Positions 7,187-16,323 of a stretch of DNA of 19,407 nucleotides are shown here, piece by piece. Within the stretch, counting starts at the first letter, position 1, and each line of letters begins with the position of its first letter. Origin of the DNA: JAICUF01 sp038250675 (lineage in GTDB: Bacteria > Gemmatimonadota > Gemmatimonadetes > Gemmatimonadales > GWC2-71-9); contig JBBSCB010000045.1 in assembly GCA_038250675.1 (NCBI GenBank), forward strand, positions 1 to 19,407. Reading direction: 5' to 3'. A program made the position numbers and the translations under genes. The notes under the pieces were generated by a model. It had not been told where the DNA came from and did not search any database. It saw only the letters and a list, made by a program, of their open reading frames with translations.

Positions 7187-8623
7187 CTACTTGGCGTGAT
7201 AGCGCCAGCCGGTCACGCCCTGACCCTGCACCTCGAGCTTGAGGTTGAACTGCTCGCCCGCCTTGAGGGCCGGCACCGTGGCCTCCTGCGTGGCGACCAC
7301 GGTCCCCTTGGGATCCAGGAACTCGTAGACCAGCGTCACCGGGGCCGGCGCGACCGGCTTCATGGTCTTTGCGTCGACCGTGTTCCGCCCGGTGACAATC
7401 GCCGTCAGCGCCACACCACCGCCGGTGGGCTCCGCCTTCACTGAGGCGACCGACACAGGCAGGGCGTTGAGGCGCATCCGGGTCTTGACCGCCATGTCGG
7501 AGTTCCTGGTCATGGCGTAGCCGCTGCCCAGCAGCTGGAACGAGGACTCGTTCATCGGATCCACGGCCAGCAGGGCCTGAGCGGCCTTGATCAGCGCGGG
7601 CCCGTGCTTCAGCTGATAGTGGGAGAAGGCGCGGACGTAGAGTGCTTCCCGGTTGTACGGCTCCGTCGCCAGAAACTTTTCCGCCGCCGCCGCCGCTGCC
7701 GCGTATTGCTGGTCGTTGAACGCCGTCACGGCCGCGTTGTAGTCGGCAGCCGCGCCCGTTGCCTCCGCCGACGGAGCGCTGACGCCGAGCTGTGCCTCGA
7801 TCACCTTCGCGCTGTCCGCCATGCCGGCCCCGCGGAACGACTGCATCAGACCCTTCTTGGCATCGACGTCGTCGGGAGCCCAGGTCAGGTACTGCCGGAA
7901 GGCGACGATCGCCTCAGGATAGCGCTGCGTCCGTGCCAGGAGCACGGCCCGGTTGTACGCGGTCTGGTTCCGGACCTTGATGTTGGCCGTGTCGCCGGTG
8001 CCCATCAGCTTCAGCACCTGGTCGTAGTAGACCAGGGCGCTGTCGTCCATTTTCCTCGTGGTGTAGATCGACGCCAGGTTGTAGGCCGGAATCGACGACG
8101 ACGGGTTCCACGGCATCGCCTTGCGGTAATACACGATCGCGGAATCCTCCAGCCCGTTCTTGCTGAACGCGATGGCCTGGTTCACGACCGGCGCAAAGAC
8201 GACCTTCCGATACTTCGCGATATCCGCGTCGCATTCGGGGGCAAGCGCCGCCGCCTTGCTGAGTGCGCTGTCGGCACCGGCCACGTCGCCGCGCTGGAGA
8301 TAGATGCGGCCGAGGTAATACCAGGCGGCCGGATTCTGCGCCTGCCCGGACTCGCGAATGGACTTGAGCAGGACCCGCTCGCCGTCGTTCAACAGCCGCT
8401 GACGGTTGGCCTCGACCGATCCCTTCTCGATCGATTGCTGAAGATAGGTCGCGCCGCTGCTCACCAGGAAATGACCCTTGGCGAGCTTGCAATCGGGTTC
8501 GATGTAGCGGGAGGAATACGCCCGCATCGCCTTGGCGACGGTCGTATCGTGGCCCGGGTCCTGGGCAACCAGGCGGCCGGCCGTGAACGCGAGCAGCAAC
8601 GCTGCCGAGAGGGATCGTAACAT
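7187..8623 (-). CDS. Secreted/periplasmic tetratricopeptide-repeat protein of unknown function
   Basis: The 478-residue protein starts with a signal peptide: MLRSL, a hydrophobic stretch, then probable cleavage after LVA at residue 20. Helical TPR-like repeats follow. Good examples are near 98-132 (AAWYYLGRIYLQRGDVAGADSA), 178-205 (YNLASIYTTRKMDDSALVYY) and 222-252 (YNRAVLLARTQRYPEAIVAF), and further degenerate repeats occur near 293-390. The last 85 residues look like a beta domain (GTVVATQEATVPALKAGEQF) resembling FxLyD-type modules that end secreted proteins. It probably acts as a periplasmic or cell-surface scaffold. The ATG overlaps the larC stop as TGATG, with GGAG at 8635-8638, so translation is likely coupled. 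I do not recognise a specific function. Confidence 0.82.
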   Translation of the reverse strand: MLRSLSAALLLAFTAGRLVAQDPGHDTTVAKAMRAYSSRYIEPDCKLAKGHFLVSSGATYLQQSIEKGSVEANRQRLLNDGERVLLKSIRESGQAQNPAAWYYLGRIYLQRGDVAGADSALSKAAALAPECDADIAKYRKVVFAPVVNQAIAFSKNGLEDSAIVYYRKAMPWNPSSSIPAYNLASIYTTRKMDDSALVYYDQVLKLMGTGDTANIKVRNQTAYNRAVLLARTQRYPEAIVAFRQYLTWAPDDVDAKKGLMQSFRGAGMADSAKVIEAQLGVSAPSAEATGAAADYNAAVTAFNDQQYAAAAAAAEKFLATEPYNREALYVRAFSHYQLKHGPALIKAAQALLAVDPMNESSFQLLGSGYAMTRNSDMAVKTRMRLNALPVSVASVKAEPTGGGVALTAIVTGRNTVDAKTMKPVAPAPVTLVYEFLDPKGTVVATQEATVPALKAGEQFNLKLEVQGQGVTGWRYHAK

Positions 8624-9903
8624 CAGTCGTGTGACTCCGGGTTCGGGATCTCGGTTCCGGCGGCGGACGGACCGCCGACCAGACGAAAGGCCTGGAATTG
8701 CAACTCCCTTGCCACTTCCAGCACGGGGCGACCCGCCCGACCGGCCATCGCCACCACGTCATCGTATTCGGGCTTTGCTCGGGGTCCGCCGGCGCCATCC
8801 AGGAGCTTCACGCGAACGGGCCCGGCGTCCAGATGGGCCTCCCGGCGCGCCAGTGCGATCCGCTCTCCGTGCCACCGTCTGACGCCGGCGGTCGTGCTGT
8901 TGCCGAAGACCGCCTCGACCACGCGGTCGGCGGCTGACGGGGCAGCCAAGGCCTCAAAACGAAACCCCGGGCGGCCCTTCTTCATGTGGGTGGACCAGAT
9001 CTGGACATCGAGCGCCCCGGCCGCCATCGCGGCCGCCCGGAGCGGCTCCAGATATTCGGGCGACATGTCGTCGATGTCGGTGGCGATCATCACAATCTCC
9101 GCCGTATCGGGAGCCCGCTGAGCCACGATCAGCCGCAGCGCGTTGGCATAACTGTCCGGATTGCGACCTCCGGCGCCCCATGAAGAGGACACCGGCCGCC
9201 ACGACGACGGGGGCGCGCCGGTGCTCAGGACCCGCAGCAGCACCGCCCCGGTGGGCGTCGTGGCCTCGCCCAACACTGGCCCGTCCGGCCTGATCTCCAC
9301 GCCCACCAGCAGCACCGCGGTGGCCGGCGCCGGCACCGGCATCGCTCCATGCGCCGCCTGGACCCAGCCGCTTCCCACCGCGACCGGCCGGTTGTAGATC
9401 GTCGTCAGGCCAAGGCGCTCAAAGCCCTCAATGCACCCGACGATGTCGACCAGGGCGTCGACGGCACCCACCTCGTGCAGGACGACGTCTTCCGGGGCCA
9501 GACCGTGCACACGCGCTTCTGCCTCACCCAGCATCCGGAACGCGCGCACGGCACGCTCCCGCACCCAGTCCGATAGCGGCGCGCCCTCGACCGCCCGTAT
9601 GAGCTCTCCCAGGTGACTGTGCGGCCCATGGGCGGCGCCATGGGCGTGTGCGCGCACCTGGCCGCGCTCAGACGACGCCGGCTCCTCGCTCCGCCCGTCC
9701 GCCAGCCGCACCGTCACCTTGGTGCAGCGCACGCCGGCCCGATCGACTGGCTCGACGTCCAGGCTGACGTCCGGATGCCCCAGACGGGCCGGAACCCCGC
9801 GCAGCCAGTCGACCGGCGCACCCGCATCGATCAGCGCGCCAAGCAGCATGTCGCCGCTGATGCCCGCGGCTGGATCGATTATGGCAAAGCGACCATGTGA
9901 CAT
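8623..9903 (-). CDS. larC: LarC-family nickel insertion protein (pincer cofactor)
   Basis: The 426-residue protein matches LarC (formerly DUF111), the CTP-dependent enzyme that inserts nickel into the pyridinium bis-thiocarboxylate cofactor of lactate racemase. Visible family segments are DPAAGISGDMLLGAL at 10-24, VVLHEVGAVDALVDIVG, PVPAPATAVLL, GEATTPTGAVLL, ATDIDDMSPEYLEPL, THMKKGRPGF, and KPEYDDV in the C-terminal CTP-binding half. A His-rich stretch near 86-96 (HAHGAAHGPHSH) is a likely metal-binding region. Some LarC genes need a programmed frameshift between two halves; here both are in one continuous frame. The partner genes larA, larB and larE are absent from the window, so the target enzyme is unknown. 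The gap to thrC is 30 bases, and its stop overlaps the TPR gene start. Confidence 0.88.
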   Translation of the reverse strand: MSHGRFAIIDPAAGISGDMLLGALIDAGAPVDWLRGVPARLGHPDVSLDVEPVDRAGVRCTKVTVRLADGRSEEPASSERGQVRAHAHGAAHGPHSHLGELIRAVEGAPLSDWVRERAVRAFRMLGEAEARVHGLAPEDVVLHEVGAVDALVDIVGCIEGFERLGLTTIYNRPVAVGSGWVQAAHGAMPVPAPATAVLLVGVEIRPDGPVLGEATTPTGAVLLRVLSTGAPPSSWRPVSSSWGAGGRNPDSYANALRLIVAQRAPDTAEIVMIATDIDDMSPEYLEPLRAAAMAAGALDVQIWSTHMKKGRPGFRFEALAAPSAADRVVEAVFGNSTTAGVRRWHGERIALARREAHLDAGPVRVKLLDGAGGPRAKPEYDDVVAMAGRAGRPVLEVARELQFQAFRLVGGPSAAGTEIPNPESHD

Positions 9904-9933
9904 AGACTTGGAAATATGCCTGCAGCGTGAGCG

Positions 9934-11109
9934 TCAGGCAATCTCGCCCGGCGTACGGTAGAGCCAGCCGGCACCGGTATTGAAGACGACGACGCGATCA
10001 CCGGCCGCGATGGCACCGCTCGCCCGGAGCGCCCGCGCCGCAGCCACCGCCGCCCCGCCTTCGGGCGAGAGGTCGATCCCTTCCCGCGCCGACGTCGTCG
10101 CCGCTTCGCGTTCCAGTACGTCATCGTCCACCGCGACGGCGCTGCCACCGCTCTCGCGCAGCGCGCGGAGCATGAGCCGGTCTCCCAATGGTCCCGGCAC
10201 CCGCAAGCCACTCGCGACGGTCCATGGATCCGGCCACGCCTCGCAATGGTCCGCGCCGGCCTCAAAGGCGCGCACCACCGGCGCGCACCCCGACGACTGC
10301 ACCGTGTACATCCGAGGAGCAGTCGCCTGCACCCAGCCCGCTGCCAGCAACTCGGCGAATGCCTTCCACATCCCGATCAGACCGGTGCCGCCGCCCGTCG
10401 GGTAGATAATGGCCGTCGGCAGCGCCCAGCCAAACTGCAGTGCGAGCTCCAGCCCCAGCGTCTTCTTGCCCTCGATCCGGTACGGCTCGCGCAGCGTGGA
10501 CAAATCCACCGCCCCGCTCTCGGCCGCATACACCTGGGCCGCCTTGCCGCAGTCGCCGATGTGCCCATCCACGAGGACCAGGTCGCCCCCAAAGCACTGA
10601 ATCTGCGAGAGGATCGTCGCTGGCGTCGCGCGCGGCGCATACACCCGCACGGGGAGGCCCGCACGCGCGCCGTACGCCGACGCGGCCACCCCGGCATTGC
10701 CGGCGGTCGGCAGGACAAATCCGGTCGCACCGGCCGCTACGGCCCGGGTGACGGCCGCCGAGATGCCACGCGCCTTGAATGACCCGGTTGGGTTGGCGCC
10801 CTCGTCCTTGATCCAGAGATCGCCGATGCCGATCTCGGCGCCGGTGCGCGGCACCGCCAGCAATGGGGTGTCACCCTCGCCCAGCGAGACCGGCGATTCG
10901 CCGGGCAGGATCGGAAGGAACGAACGGAACCGCCACATCCCGTGGCCACGGCGCACCTCCGCGCGGTCGACCAGCGTGTGTTTCCGCTCCGGATACCGCA
11001 CGAGCCACGGCTGCCCGCAGTCGCAGACCGATGCGAGCCCGCTGCCGTCCCGGCGAGCGTCACACCTGGAGCACTCCAGATACCAGTCGGGCTCGATGGC
11101 GGCGTTCAC
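9934..11109 (-). CDS. thrC: Threonine synthase
   Basis: The 391-residue PLP enzyme should convert O-phosphohomoserine to threonine. The PLP lysine is Lys112 in NPTGSFKARG. LPTAGNAGVAASAYGARAG and the glycine loop PTGGGTG are fold type II phosphate-binding features. The N-terminus carries a CxxC ... CxC cluster (Cys13, 16, 29, 31), typical of the rubredoxin-like zinc ribbon at the front of this threonine synthase subfamily. The start is GTG at 11107-11109, directly abutting the uvrC stop (TGAGTG), with AAGGAGG eight bases upstream. Other fold type II lyases, such as cysteate synthase, share this architecture, so substrate is not fully certain. No other threonine pathway gene is nearby. Confidence 0.9.
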   Translation of the reverse strand: MNAAIEPDWYLECSRCDARRDGSGLASVCDCGQPWLVRYPERKHTLVDRAEVRRGHGMWRFRSFLPILPGESPVSLGEGDTPLLAVPRTGAEIGIGDLWIKDEGANPTGSFKARGISAAVTRAVAAGATGFVLPTAGNAGVAASAYGARAGLPVRVYAPRATPATILSQIQCFGGDLVLVDGHIGDCGKAAQVYAAESGAVDLSTLREPYRIEGKKTLGLELALQFGWALPTAIIYPTGGGTGLIGMWKAFAELLAAGWVQATAPRMYTVQSSGCAPVVRAFEAGADHCEAWPDPWTVASGLRVPGPLGDRLMLRALRESGGSAVAVDDDVLEREAATTSAREGIDLSPEGGAAVAAARALRASGAIAAGDRVVVFNTGAGWLYRTPGEIA

Positions 11110-12927
11110 TCAGGGTGCCTCCTTCAGATGGGTCACGATGCGCTCGGCGAGCGAAATGGAAAATCCCGGCAACGACGAGAGCTCGGGCACCGTCGCCGTA
11201 CGCACGCCGGCCAGGCTGCCAAAGCGCTCCAGCAGCAGGCGCCGCCGGTTGGGACCGACGCCGGGAATGTTGAGTAGCTCGGATGTGATGGTTCGCTGGC
11301 TGCGCCGCTTCCGGTTGTAGGCCAGCCCAAAGCGGTGGGCTTCGTCGCGCGCACGCTGGAGCAGCCGGAGCGACGGGCTCCGGCGCGACAGCCGCAGACT
11401 CTCCGCGCGCCCCGGGACGAAGACCTCCTCCTCCCGCTTGGCGAGGCTGACGATGGGCGTCGTCGTGACGCCGAGCGCCGCGGCCGCCGTGACCGCCGCG
11501 CTCAGCTGACCCTTGCCGCCGTCGACCACGATCAGGTCCGGCAGCCGCAGCTGCTCTTCTAGACGCCGGGTGAGATAGCGCGTCAGTACTTCGGCGATCG
11601 CCGCAAAGTCGTCCTGCTCCGCCAGCCCCTTGATCTTGAACTTGCGGTATTCGCTCTTGCGCGGGCGGCCCGCTTCGAACCACACCAGCGAGCCCACCAT
11701 GTCACGCCCCTGGTTGTGGGAGATGTCGACGCAGATGAAGCTGCGCGGCACCACCGACAGTCCCAGATCCCGGCCCAGCGCATACACCGGGTCCTCGGCG
11801 CGCTCCTCGGTTTCAAACGACTCGATGCGCAGACTCTCGAGCAGGTGTCGCGCGTTGTGGTCGGCCAGCTCCAGCCAGCGATGCGCGATGCCACGTTGTG
11901 GAACCGCCCAGTCGTTCGTCGGAAGCAGCTCGCGCAGCGCATCCCAGTCCGCCGGCGGAAACGGCACCACGAGACGCCGCGTGCGCCCCTCTACGGCCGC
12001 GTAGTACTGCACCAGGAAGAAGCCGAGGATCGCGTCGTCGTCCTCCCCTTCCACCCCTTCGAAGAATCGATGCTCGCGGCCGACGACGCAGCCGTCACGC
12101 ACACGGACCAGCACACCCACGGCATCGTCACCGTCGCGGGCGTAGCCGATCACGTCGGCGCCGCCGGTCCCGATCACCTCAACGGCGGAGGGCTCTTCCA
12201 GCTTCTCAAGCCACTTGAGTGCGTCCCGCAGCTCCCGGGCCCGCTCGAAATCCTGCCGCTCGCTGGCGGCGAACATCGCGTCCCGCACCCGCAGCCGGAC
12301 GTCCTGGGTGCGGCCCTCCAGGAAGGCCAGCACGTCCGCGATCATCCGCCGATAGTCCTCGATCGACTGCCAGCCCATGCACGGGGCGCGGCAGCGGCCG
12401 ATGTGGTAGTCGAGACAGGGCCGCTCCCGGCGCTCGGCCGGCAGGTCATCAGCGCAGCTCCGCACGGTGTACAGCCGGCGGATGACGACCAGCGTTCGCC
12501 GGAGCTGTCCCACGTCGGTATACGGGCCGAAGTACCGTGCCCCCGGAATGTCCCGTCGCCGTGTGACCAGCACACGGGGGAAGGCGTCACCCAGCGTCAC
12601 GGCGATGGACGGATAGCTCTTGTCGTCCTTGAGCCGGACGTTGAACCGGGGGCGGTACTCCTTGACGAGATTGTTCTCGAGCAGCAGCGACTGTGCCTCA
12701 TTGGGCGCGACGATCGTCTCGACATCCGCCACGAGCCGCATGAGCAGACGGTTCTTGGGGCTGTCCGCAAAGTCGTTGGTGAAATAGCTGCGCACCCGGC
12801 TGCTGATCCGCTTGGCCTTCCCGACGTACAGCACGTCCCCCGCGGCATCCTTCCACAGGTAGACGCCGGGTCCGTCGGGCAGCGTATCGAGCTTGCGCTG
12901 GAGCACGTCGGATATGGGAACGGTCAT
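11110..12927 (-). CDS. uvrC: Excinuclease ABC subunit C
   Basis: The 605-residue nuclease makes the two incisions of nucleotide excision repair with UvrA and UvrB. An N-terminal GIY-YIG domain (GVYLWKD at 21-27, LYVGKAKRISSRVRSYF) is followed by four cysteines, Cys158, 171, 179 and 183, at a spacing very close to the Fe-S cluster cysteines described for the E. coli protein. A UVR domain (DFERARELRDAL) contacts UvrB. An RNase H-like domain (CVDISHNQG, IVVDGGKGQLSAA) makes the 5' cut. Two helix-hairpin-helix motifs close the protein (NIPGVGPNRRRLLLERFG, SLPGFSISLAERI). Length is normal for the family. It starts 13 bases after murJ. Confidence 0.97.
   Translation of the reverse strand: MTVPISDVLQRKLDTLPDGPGVYLWKDAAGDVLYVGKAKRISSRVRSYFTNDFADSPKNRLLMRLVADVETIVAPNEAQSLLLENNLVKEYRPRFNVRLKDDKSYPSIAVTLGDAFPRVLVTRRRDIPGARYFGPYTDVGQLRRTLVVIRRLYTVRSCADDLPAERRERPCLDYHIGRCRAPCMGWQSIEDYRRMIADVLAFLEGRTQDVRLRVRDAMFAASERQDFERARELRDALKWLEKLEEPSAVEVIGTGGADVIGYARDGDDAVGVLVRVRDGCVVGREHRFFEGVEGEDDDAILGFFLVQYYAAVEGRTRRLVVPFPPADWDALRELLPTNDWAVPQRGIAHRWLELADHNARHLLESLRIESFETEERAEDPVYALGRDLGLSVVPRSFICVDISHNQGRDMVGSLVWFEAGRPRKSEYRKFKIKGLAEQDDFAAIAEVLTRYLTRRLEEQLRLPDLIVVDGGKGQLSAAVTAAAALGVTTTPIVSLAKREEEVFVPGRAESLRLSRRSPSLRLLQRARDEAHRFGLAYNRKRRSQRTITSELLNIPGVGPNRRRLLLERFGSLAGVRTATVPELSSLPGFSISLAERIVTHLKEAP
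11118..11124 (-). promoter_or_regulatory. Shine-Dalgarno of thrC
   Basis: AAGGAGG on the minus strand lies inside the last codons of uvrC, eight bases before the GTG start of thrC. It is a near-perfect anti-16S match and supports the GTG start without any gap from uvrC. Confidence 0.8.
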
Positions 12928-12940
12928 GGCGGCAGACGGG

Positions 12941-14497
12941 TCAGACGGTGCGACGCGCGCGGCTCACCAGCGCACGGGCCTCGGGCACGCCGAGGAGCGT
13001 GGTCAACAACAGGTAGACGGCGCCGTAGGTTCCCAGGACCGCGACCCCCACCGGGATGGGGCGACCGCCGCCGAGCGGCAGATAGACCGCCCAGCCCGCG
13101 CCGGCCGCGACAAGCGCCGCGGCCCAGAGCCGCACGACGAATCCCGCCGCCAGCCCGGTCCGGCCGATCCGCCGGTTGAGCGTTCGCCGGAGCAGCAGGA
13201 ACTCCAGCCACCCGGCGACGCCCGCCGACGCGGTGAGCCCGGCGGTGCCCCATTGCGGCGCCAGCCCGAGCGCGCGCCGGAGCGGAAACGCGAAGGCCCA
13301 GCCCAGCACGATGGTCAGCGCCACCCTGATCAGCGCGTAGTTCAGCGGTGTGCGCGTGTCCTTGACCGCGTAGTACGTGGAGGAATAGAGCCGCCCGAGG
13401 GTGGAGGCCAGCAGACCGACGGCCGACCCGGCGAGCACCGCCCAGACCAGGGTACTGTCGGCGCTGCTGAACCGACCGTGCTGATACAGCGCCGCCGCGA
13501 TGACGCCACCCAGGGCGACGAATCCAGTGGCCGAGGGCACGACGTAGAAGGCGATCTGGCGGAGACCCGCATCGAGGCGGCCGCGCAGATACGCGGCCAC
13601 TTCCGTTGCGCCTCCGGTCGCGCTCGACATGGCCGGCAGCTCGGCGGCCGACACCGACATCCCGAAGAGACTGACGGGCAGCATGTAAATGTTCTGGGCG
13701 TAGAACAGTGCGGCCACCGCGCCCGGCGCGACGAATGACGCCAGCAGCGTATCCACGAACGCGCTGATCTGATATGCGCCCCGCCCCACGAAGACCGGCA
13801 TGAATGACCGGATGACCGTCCGGACATGGCTCGATGCGGTATCGAGCACCGGCCGGACGCCCCCCGTGAGGCGCAACACGGTCGGCAATTGAACCGCAAA
13901 CTGCAGCGCCGCGCCGAGTACCGATGCCCAGGCCGCGATCACGGCGAGCCGCGCCGGCACCGTGCCGTGGCCGTAGGCCACCAGCGCCACGATGATCGCC
14001 GCATTCCAGATGACGGGAGACACGTACGAGAGGAAGAAGCGCCGATGGCTGTTGAGAATCCCCAGGCACCAGGCCGACAGCACGAACAGGCCGGCGCCCG
14101 GAAACAGGATCCGGACGAGCCGAATCGTCAGTTCGCGCCGCTCGCCGCTGAACCCGCCCGCGATGGCATCCACGAGCAGCGGGGCCGCGAGCACGCCCAG
14201 GAGCACCAGCGCCGATACGATCAGCGCCAGCAGCGCGAACACGGCGCCGGCAACCCGCCGCGACTCCTCGCGCTCCCCCCGCGCAAGCAGGTTGGCATAC
14301 ACCGGGATAAATGACGCCGACAGGACGCCTTCGCCAAACAGGTTCTGGAGAAGATTGGGAATACGGAACGCCGCCGTGAACGCGTCGGCAGCGGCGGACG
14401 TGGCGAAGAAGCGGGCAAAGACCAGCCCGCGGACGAGGCCAATGATCCGGCTGATCAGGATCCCGGCGGCGACCATCGCGGCCGGCCGCTGGCGCAT
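12941..14497 (-). CDS. murJ: Lipid II flippase MurJ
   Basis: The 518-residue polytopic membrane protein belongs to the MOP superfamily and should move undecaprenyl-linked lipid II across the inner membrane for peptidoglycan synthesis. Typical segments are SRIIGLVRGLVFARFF near the N-terminus, DAFTAAFRIPNLLQNLFGEG, SASFIPVY, and later RLYSSTYYAVKDTRTPLN. Multiple hydrophobic helices run through the chain, consistent with 13-14 membrane spans. Residue composition and length match MurJ and not the shorter flippase Amj. The start lies 8 bases past the stop of the small membrane protein. I see no strong ribosome site; a start at the Met eight codons in is possible. Confidence 0.95.
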   Translation of the reverse strand: MRQRPAAMVAAGILISRIIGLVRGLVFARFFATSAAADAFTAAFRIPNLLQNLFGEGVLSASFIPVYANLLARGEREESRRVAGAVFALLALIVSALVLLGVLAAPLLVDAIAGGFSGERRELTIRLVRILFPGAGLFVLSAWCLGILNSHRRFFLSYVSPVIWNAAIIVALVAYGHGTVPARLAVIAAWASVLGAALQFAVQLPTVLRLTGGVRPVLDTASSHVRTVIRSFMPVFVGRGAYQISAFVDTLLASFVAPGAVAALFYAQNIYMLPVSLFGMSVSAAELPAMSSATGGATEVAAYLRGRLDAGLRQIAFYVVPSATGFVALGGVIAAALYQHGRFSSADSTLVWAVLAGSAVGLLASTLGRLYSSTYYAVKDTRTPLNYALIRVALTIVLGWAFAFPLRRALGLAPQWGTAGLTASAGVAGWLEFLLLRRTLNRRIGRTGLAAGFVVRLWAAALVAAGAGWAVYLPLGGGRPIPVGVAVLGTYGAVYLLLTTLLGVPEARALVSRARRTV

Positions 14498-14505
14498 GCG
14501 ACGGT

Positions 14506-14784
14506 TCAGGGGGCGGGCGGCGGCAGCGTGCGCCGGCTGCCGCCGTCCTCCAGCAATCGCTGAAGAAACGCGTTGTCATCGCGCAGCCCTTCCATGCCGC
14601 GCGCCAGGTCATCGACCTCGGCCTCGAGCATTTCGACCTTGCGGGCCAGGTCGGCGAGACCCGGCGTGACCTCCTCCGGCCCGCCCACCCGCCGCGCCAG
14701 CGCGCGGCCGATCGGCGAATCGAAGACGATCGCAAGGACCGGGATCATGAGCGCGAACACGAGGATGACGGCGACGATACCCAT
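14506..14784 (-). CDS. Small membrane-anchored coiled-coil protein
   Basis: The 92-residue protein has one N-terminal membrane segment (about 2-21), then a short linker with RALARRVGGPEE. A heptad-patterned coiled coil follows at about 43-80 (LARKVEMLEAEVDDLARG, then NAFLQRLLED), and the tail is Pro-rich. The layout recalls PspB-like proteins, but I cannot show homology. The gene sits 9 bases after bshC and 8 before murJ, with coding character in keeping with its neighbours, so it is probably real. A role near MurJ or envelope stress is only a guess. Confidence 0.72.
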   Translation of the reverse strand: MGIVAVILVFALMIPVLAIVFDSPIGRALARRVGGPEEVTPGLADLARKVEMLEAEVDDLARGMEGLRDDNAFLQRLLEDGGSRRTLPPPAP

Positions 14785-14793
14785 GGGACGAGT

Positions 14794-16323
14794 CTAGCCC
14801 GGACCCGGAGCCGCCTCAAGGGCACCGCCGTACCACGCGTCGGCATCGGCCCTGACCTGCTCCAGCAGCGCCGGCCCGCCACGGGCAAGAAACGACACGA
14901 CGCAGAGGACCCGCTCCTGGGGTTGGCCGTCCGGATGGATCGCCGCCTGGGCACTGGCCAGCTGCCCGAGTTCGATGCCCATCCGCCGCCGCAGGTGCGT
15001 GACGAGCTTGCGCTCGATCCGGTCCAGCCCGTCCAGCGCGCGATCGCGCCGCCCTTCGACCGAGCGCACCAGCGTGGGATCGACGCGGCCGGCCACATCC
15101 CTCACCCGCGTGTAGCTGGCTTCGAGATCCTGGCGCAGGCCGCCGAGCGCCACATCGGCCTCCTCCGGCAGACGTTGACGCACCACGCGCGACGCCAGTG
15201 CGTCCGGCGGAAGTGCCAGCTCGTCGAGCGTCAGCGTGAACTTTCGCAGGACGCGGTCGGTCCGGGAATCGACCAGTGTCCCCGACCAGCGCGGCACCGC
15301 CTCCTGGCGCGGCACTCCCAGTGACCCATACACCGGTCGGGCGAGCGGCAGATAGCGCAACTCGCCAGGCCCCGCCGCGTACGCCACCGTCGGGAACAGG
15401 GCGCTCTCGATGACCGGCCGCAGGATCACGTTGGGTGACAGGCGTTCCGGCGCATCCGTCGCAATGCGCTCAACCTCCGCCCGCGTGAACCGCTCGCCGC
15501 CACGGCGCGTGACGAAGTCGTCCCCGTCGCGTACCAGACGGTCCCGGCCGGCGGCTGCCTCGATCATCACGAGCGTCGCCCCGTCGCCTACGGCCACGCC
15601 GGGGTCTCGATCTGCCCGGACGAGCTGGTCGTGGCGCTCACGCAGCGCGGTATCCAGCGACGGCGCCTCGAGCAGTGCGCGCAGGAGGTACGGTGCTGCG
15701 GCGCACTTAACGGAGGGGTGGGTGCCGTCGACGCATGCGATGCCAAGCGGCGCAAGCAGCTCGGCGAGGGCGGCTGCGGATGCCGCGGCGATCGTCGCGC
15801 CCGGGGTAAAGTGGCGCCGGATCCACTCCACCGCCCCGTCACGGAACGGCGTCGCCGGCAACGACCCGGCGAGCGCCGTGACGGCAGTCTCGACCTCGGG
15901 CCCCAGGGGCTCGCGATAGAGCGGGAGCATCGGCGCGTCGGCCGGACGCGCCCGTAACGTCGCATGGCGCACCTCACCGTCGGCATCGAGCCAGGCGGCG
16001 TGGTTTGCTTCGGCAAAATCGTGATCGTCGGCCGCCACCCAGAACAGCGGGACCACTGCCCGTCCCCAGCGCCTCTCGAGCTGCCGCGCCAGCGCGGCCG
16101 CCGAGAGTGCCTTGTGGATGGTATAGAGCGGACCGGTGAAGAGCGCCGGCTGCTGGCCGGTGGTGACGGCAAGGACGTTGGGACGTGCCAGCCGGTCGAG
16201 CACCGCATCCAGACCCGAAGCGGGCACGATGGCGCTGCGCAGTGACGCCGCCATGCCACCGGCGCGCGTCGGCGGCATCGGGACCGGCGCGGCGAGCGGA
16301 GTCCGCACGATGCGGAACGTCAT
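14794..16323 (-). CDS. bshC: Bacillithiol biosynthesis cysteine-adding enzyme BshC
   Basis: The 509-residue protein should add cysteine to glucosaminyl-malate, the last step of bacillithiol synthesis in the cytoplasm. It shows the family segments TTGQQPALFTGPLYTIHK (54-71), VPLFWVAADDHDFAEAN (91-107), SPNVILRPVIES and AYAAGPGELRYLPLARP. The C-terminal part is helical (DVALGGLRQDLEASYTRV). Length is near the usual 510-540. The ATG overlaps the upstream methyltransferase stop as ATGA, so the two are likely coupled. The partners BshA and BshB are not in the window. The presence of this gene beside lpxK indicates a Gram-negative bacillithiol user. Confidence 0.95.
   Translation of the reverse strand: MTFRIVRTPLAAPVPMPPTRAGGMAASLRSAIVPASGLDAVLDRLARPNVLAVTTGQQPALFTGPLYTIHKALSAAALARQLERRWGRAVVPLFWVAADDHDFAEANHAAWLDADGEVRHATLRARPADAPMLPLYREPLGPEVETAVTALAGSLPATPFRDGAVEWIRRHFTPGATIAAASAAALAELLAPLGIACVDGTHPSVKCAAAPYLLRALLEAPSLDTALRERHDQLVRADRDPGVAVGDGATLVMIEAAAGRDRLVRDGDDFVTRRGGERFTRAEVERIATDAPERLSPNVILRPVIESALFPTVAYAAGPGELRYLPLARPVYGSLGVPRQEAVPRWSGTLVDSRTDRVLRKFTLTLDELALPPDALASRVVRQRLPEEADVALGGLRQDLEASYTRVRDVAGRVDPTLVRSVEGRRDRALDGLDRIERKLVTHLRRRMGIELGQLASAQAAIHPDGQPQERVLCVVSFLARGGPALLEQVRADADAWYGGALEAAPGPG

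Noticed and set aside
11716..13179. 487-residue plus-strand frame opposite uvrC and murJ
   Set aside because: Antisense shadow in high-GC sequence; both opposing genes are confidently identified.
12924..14735. 603-residue minus-strand frame overlapping murJ
   Set aside because: It is a different frame of the same strand as murJ, with Arg/Gly-rich composition and no membrane segments; the murJ frame carries all family motifs.
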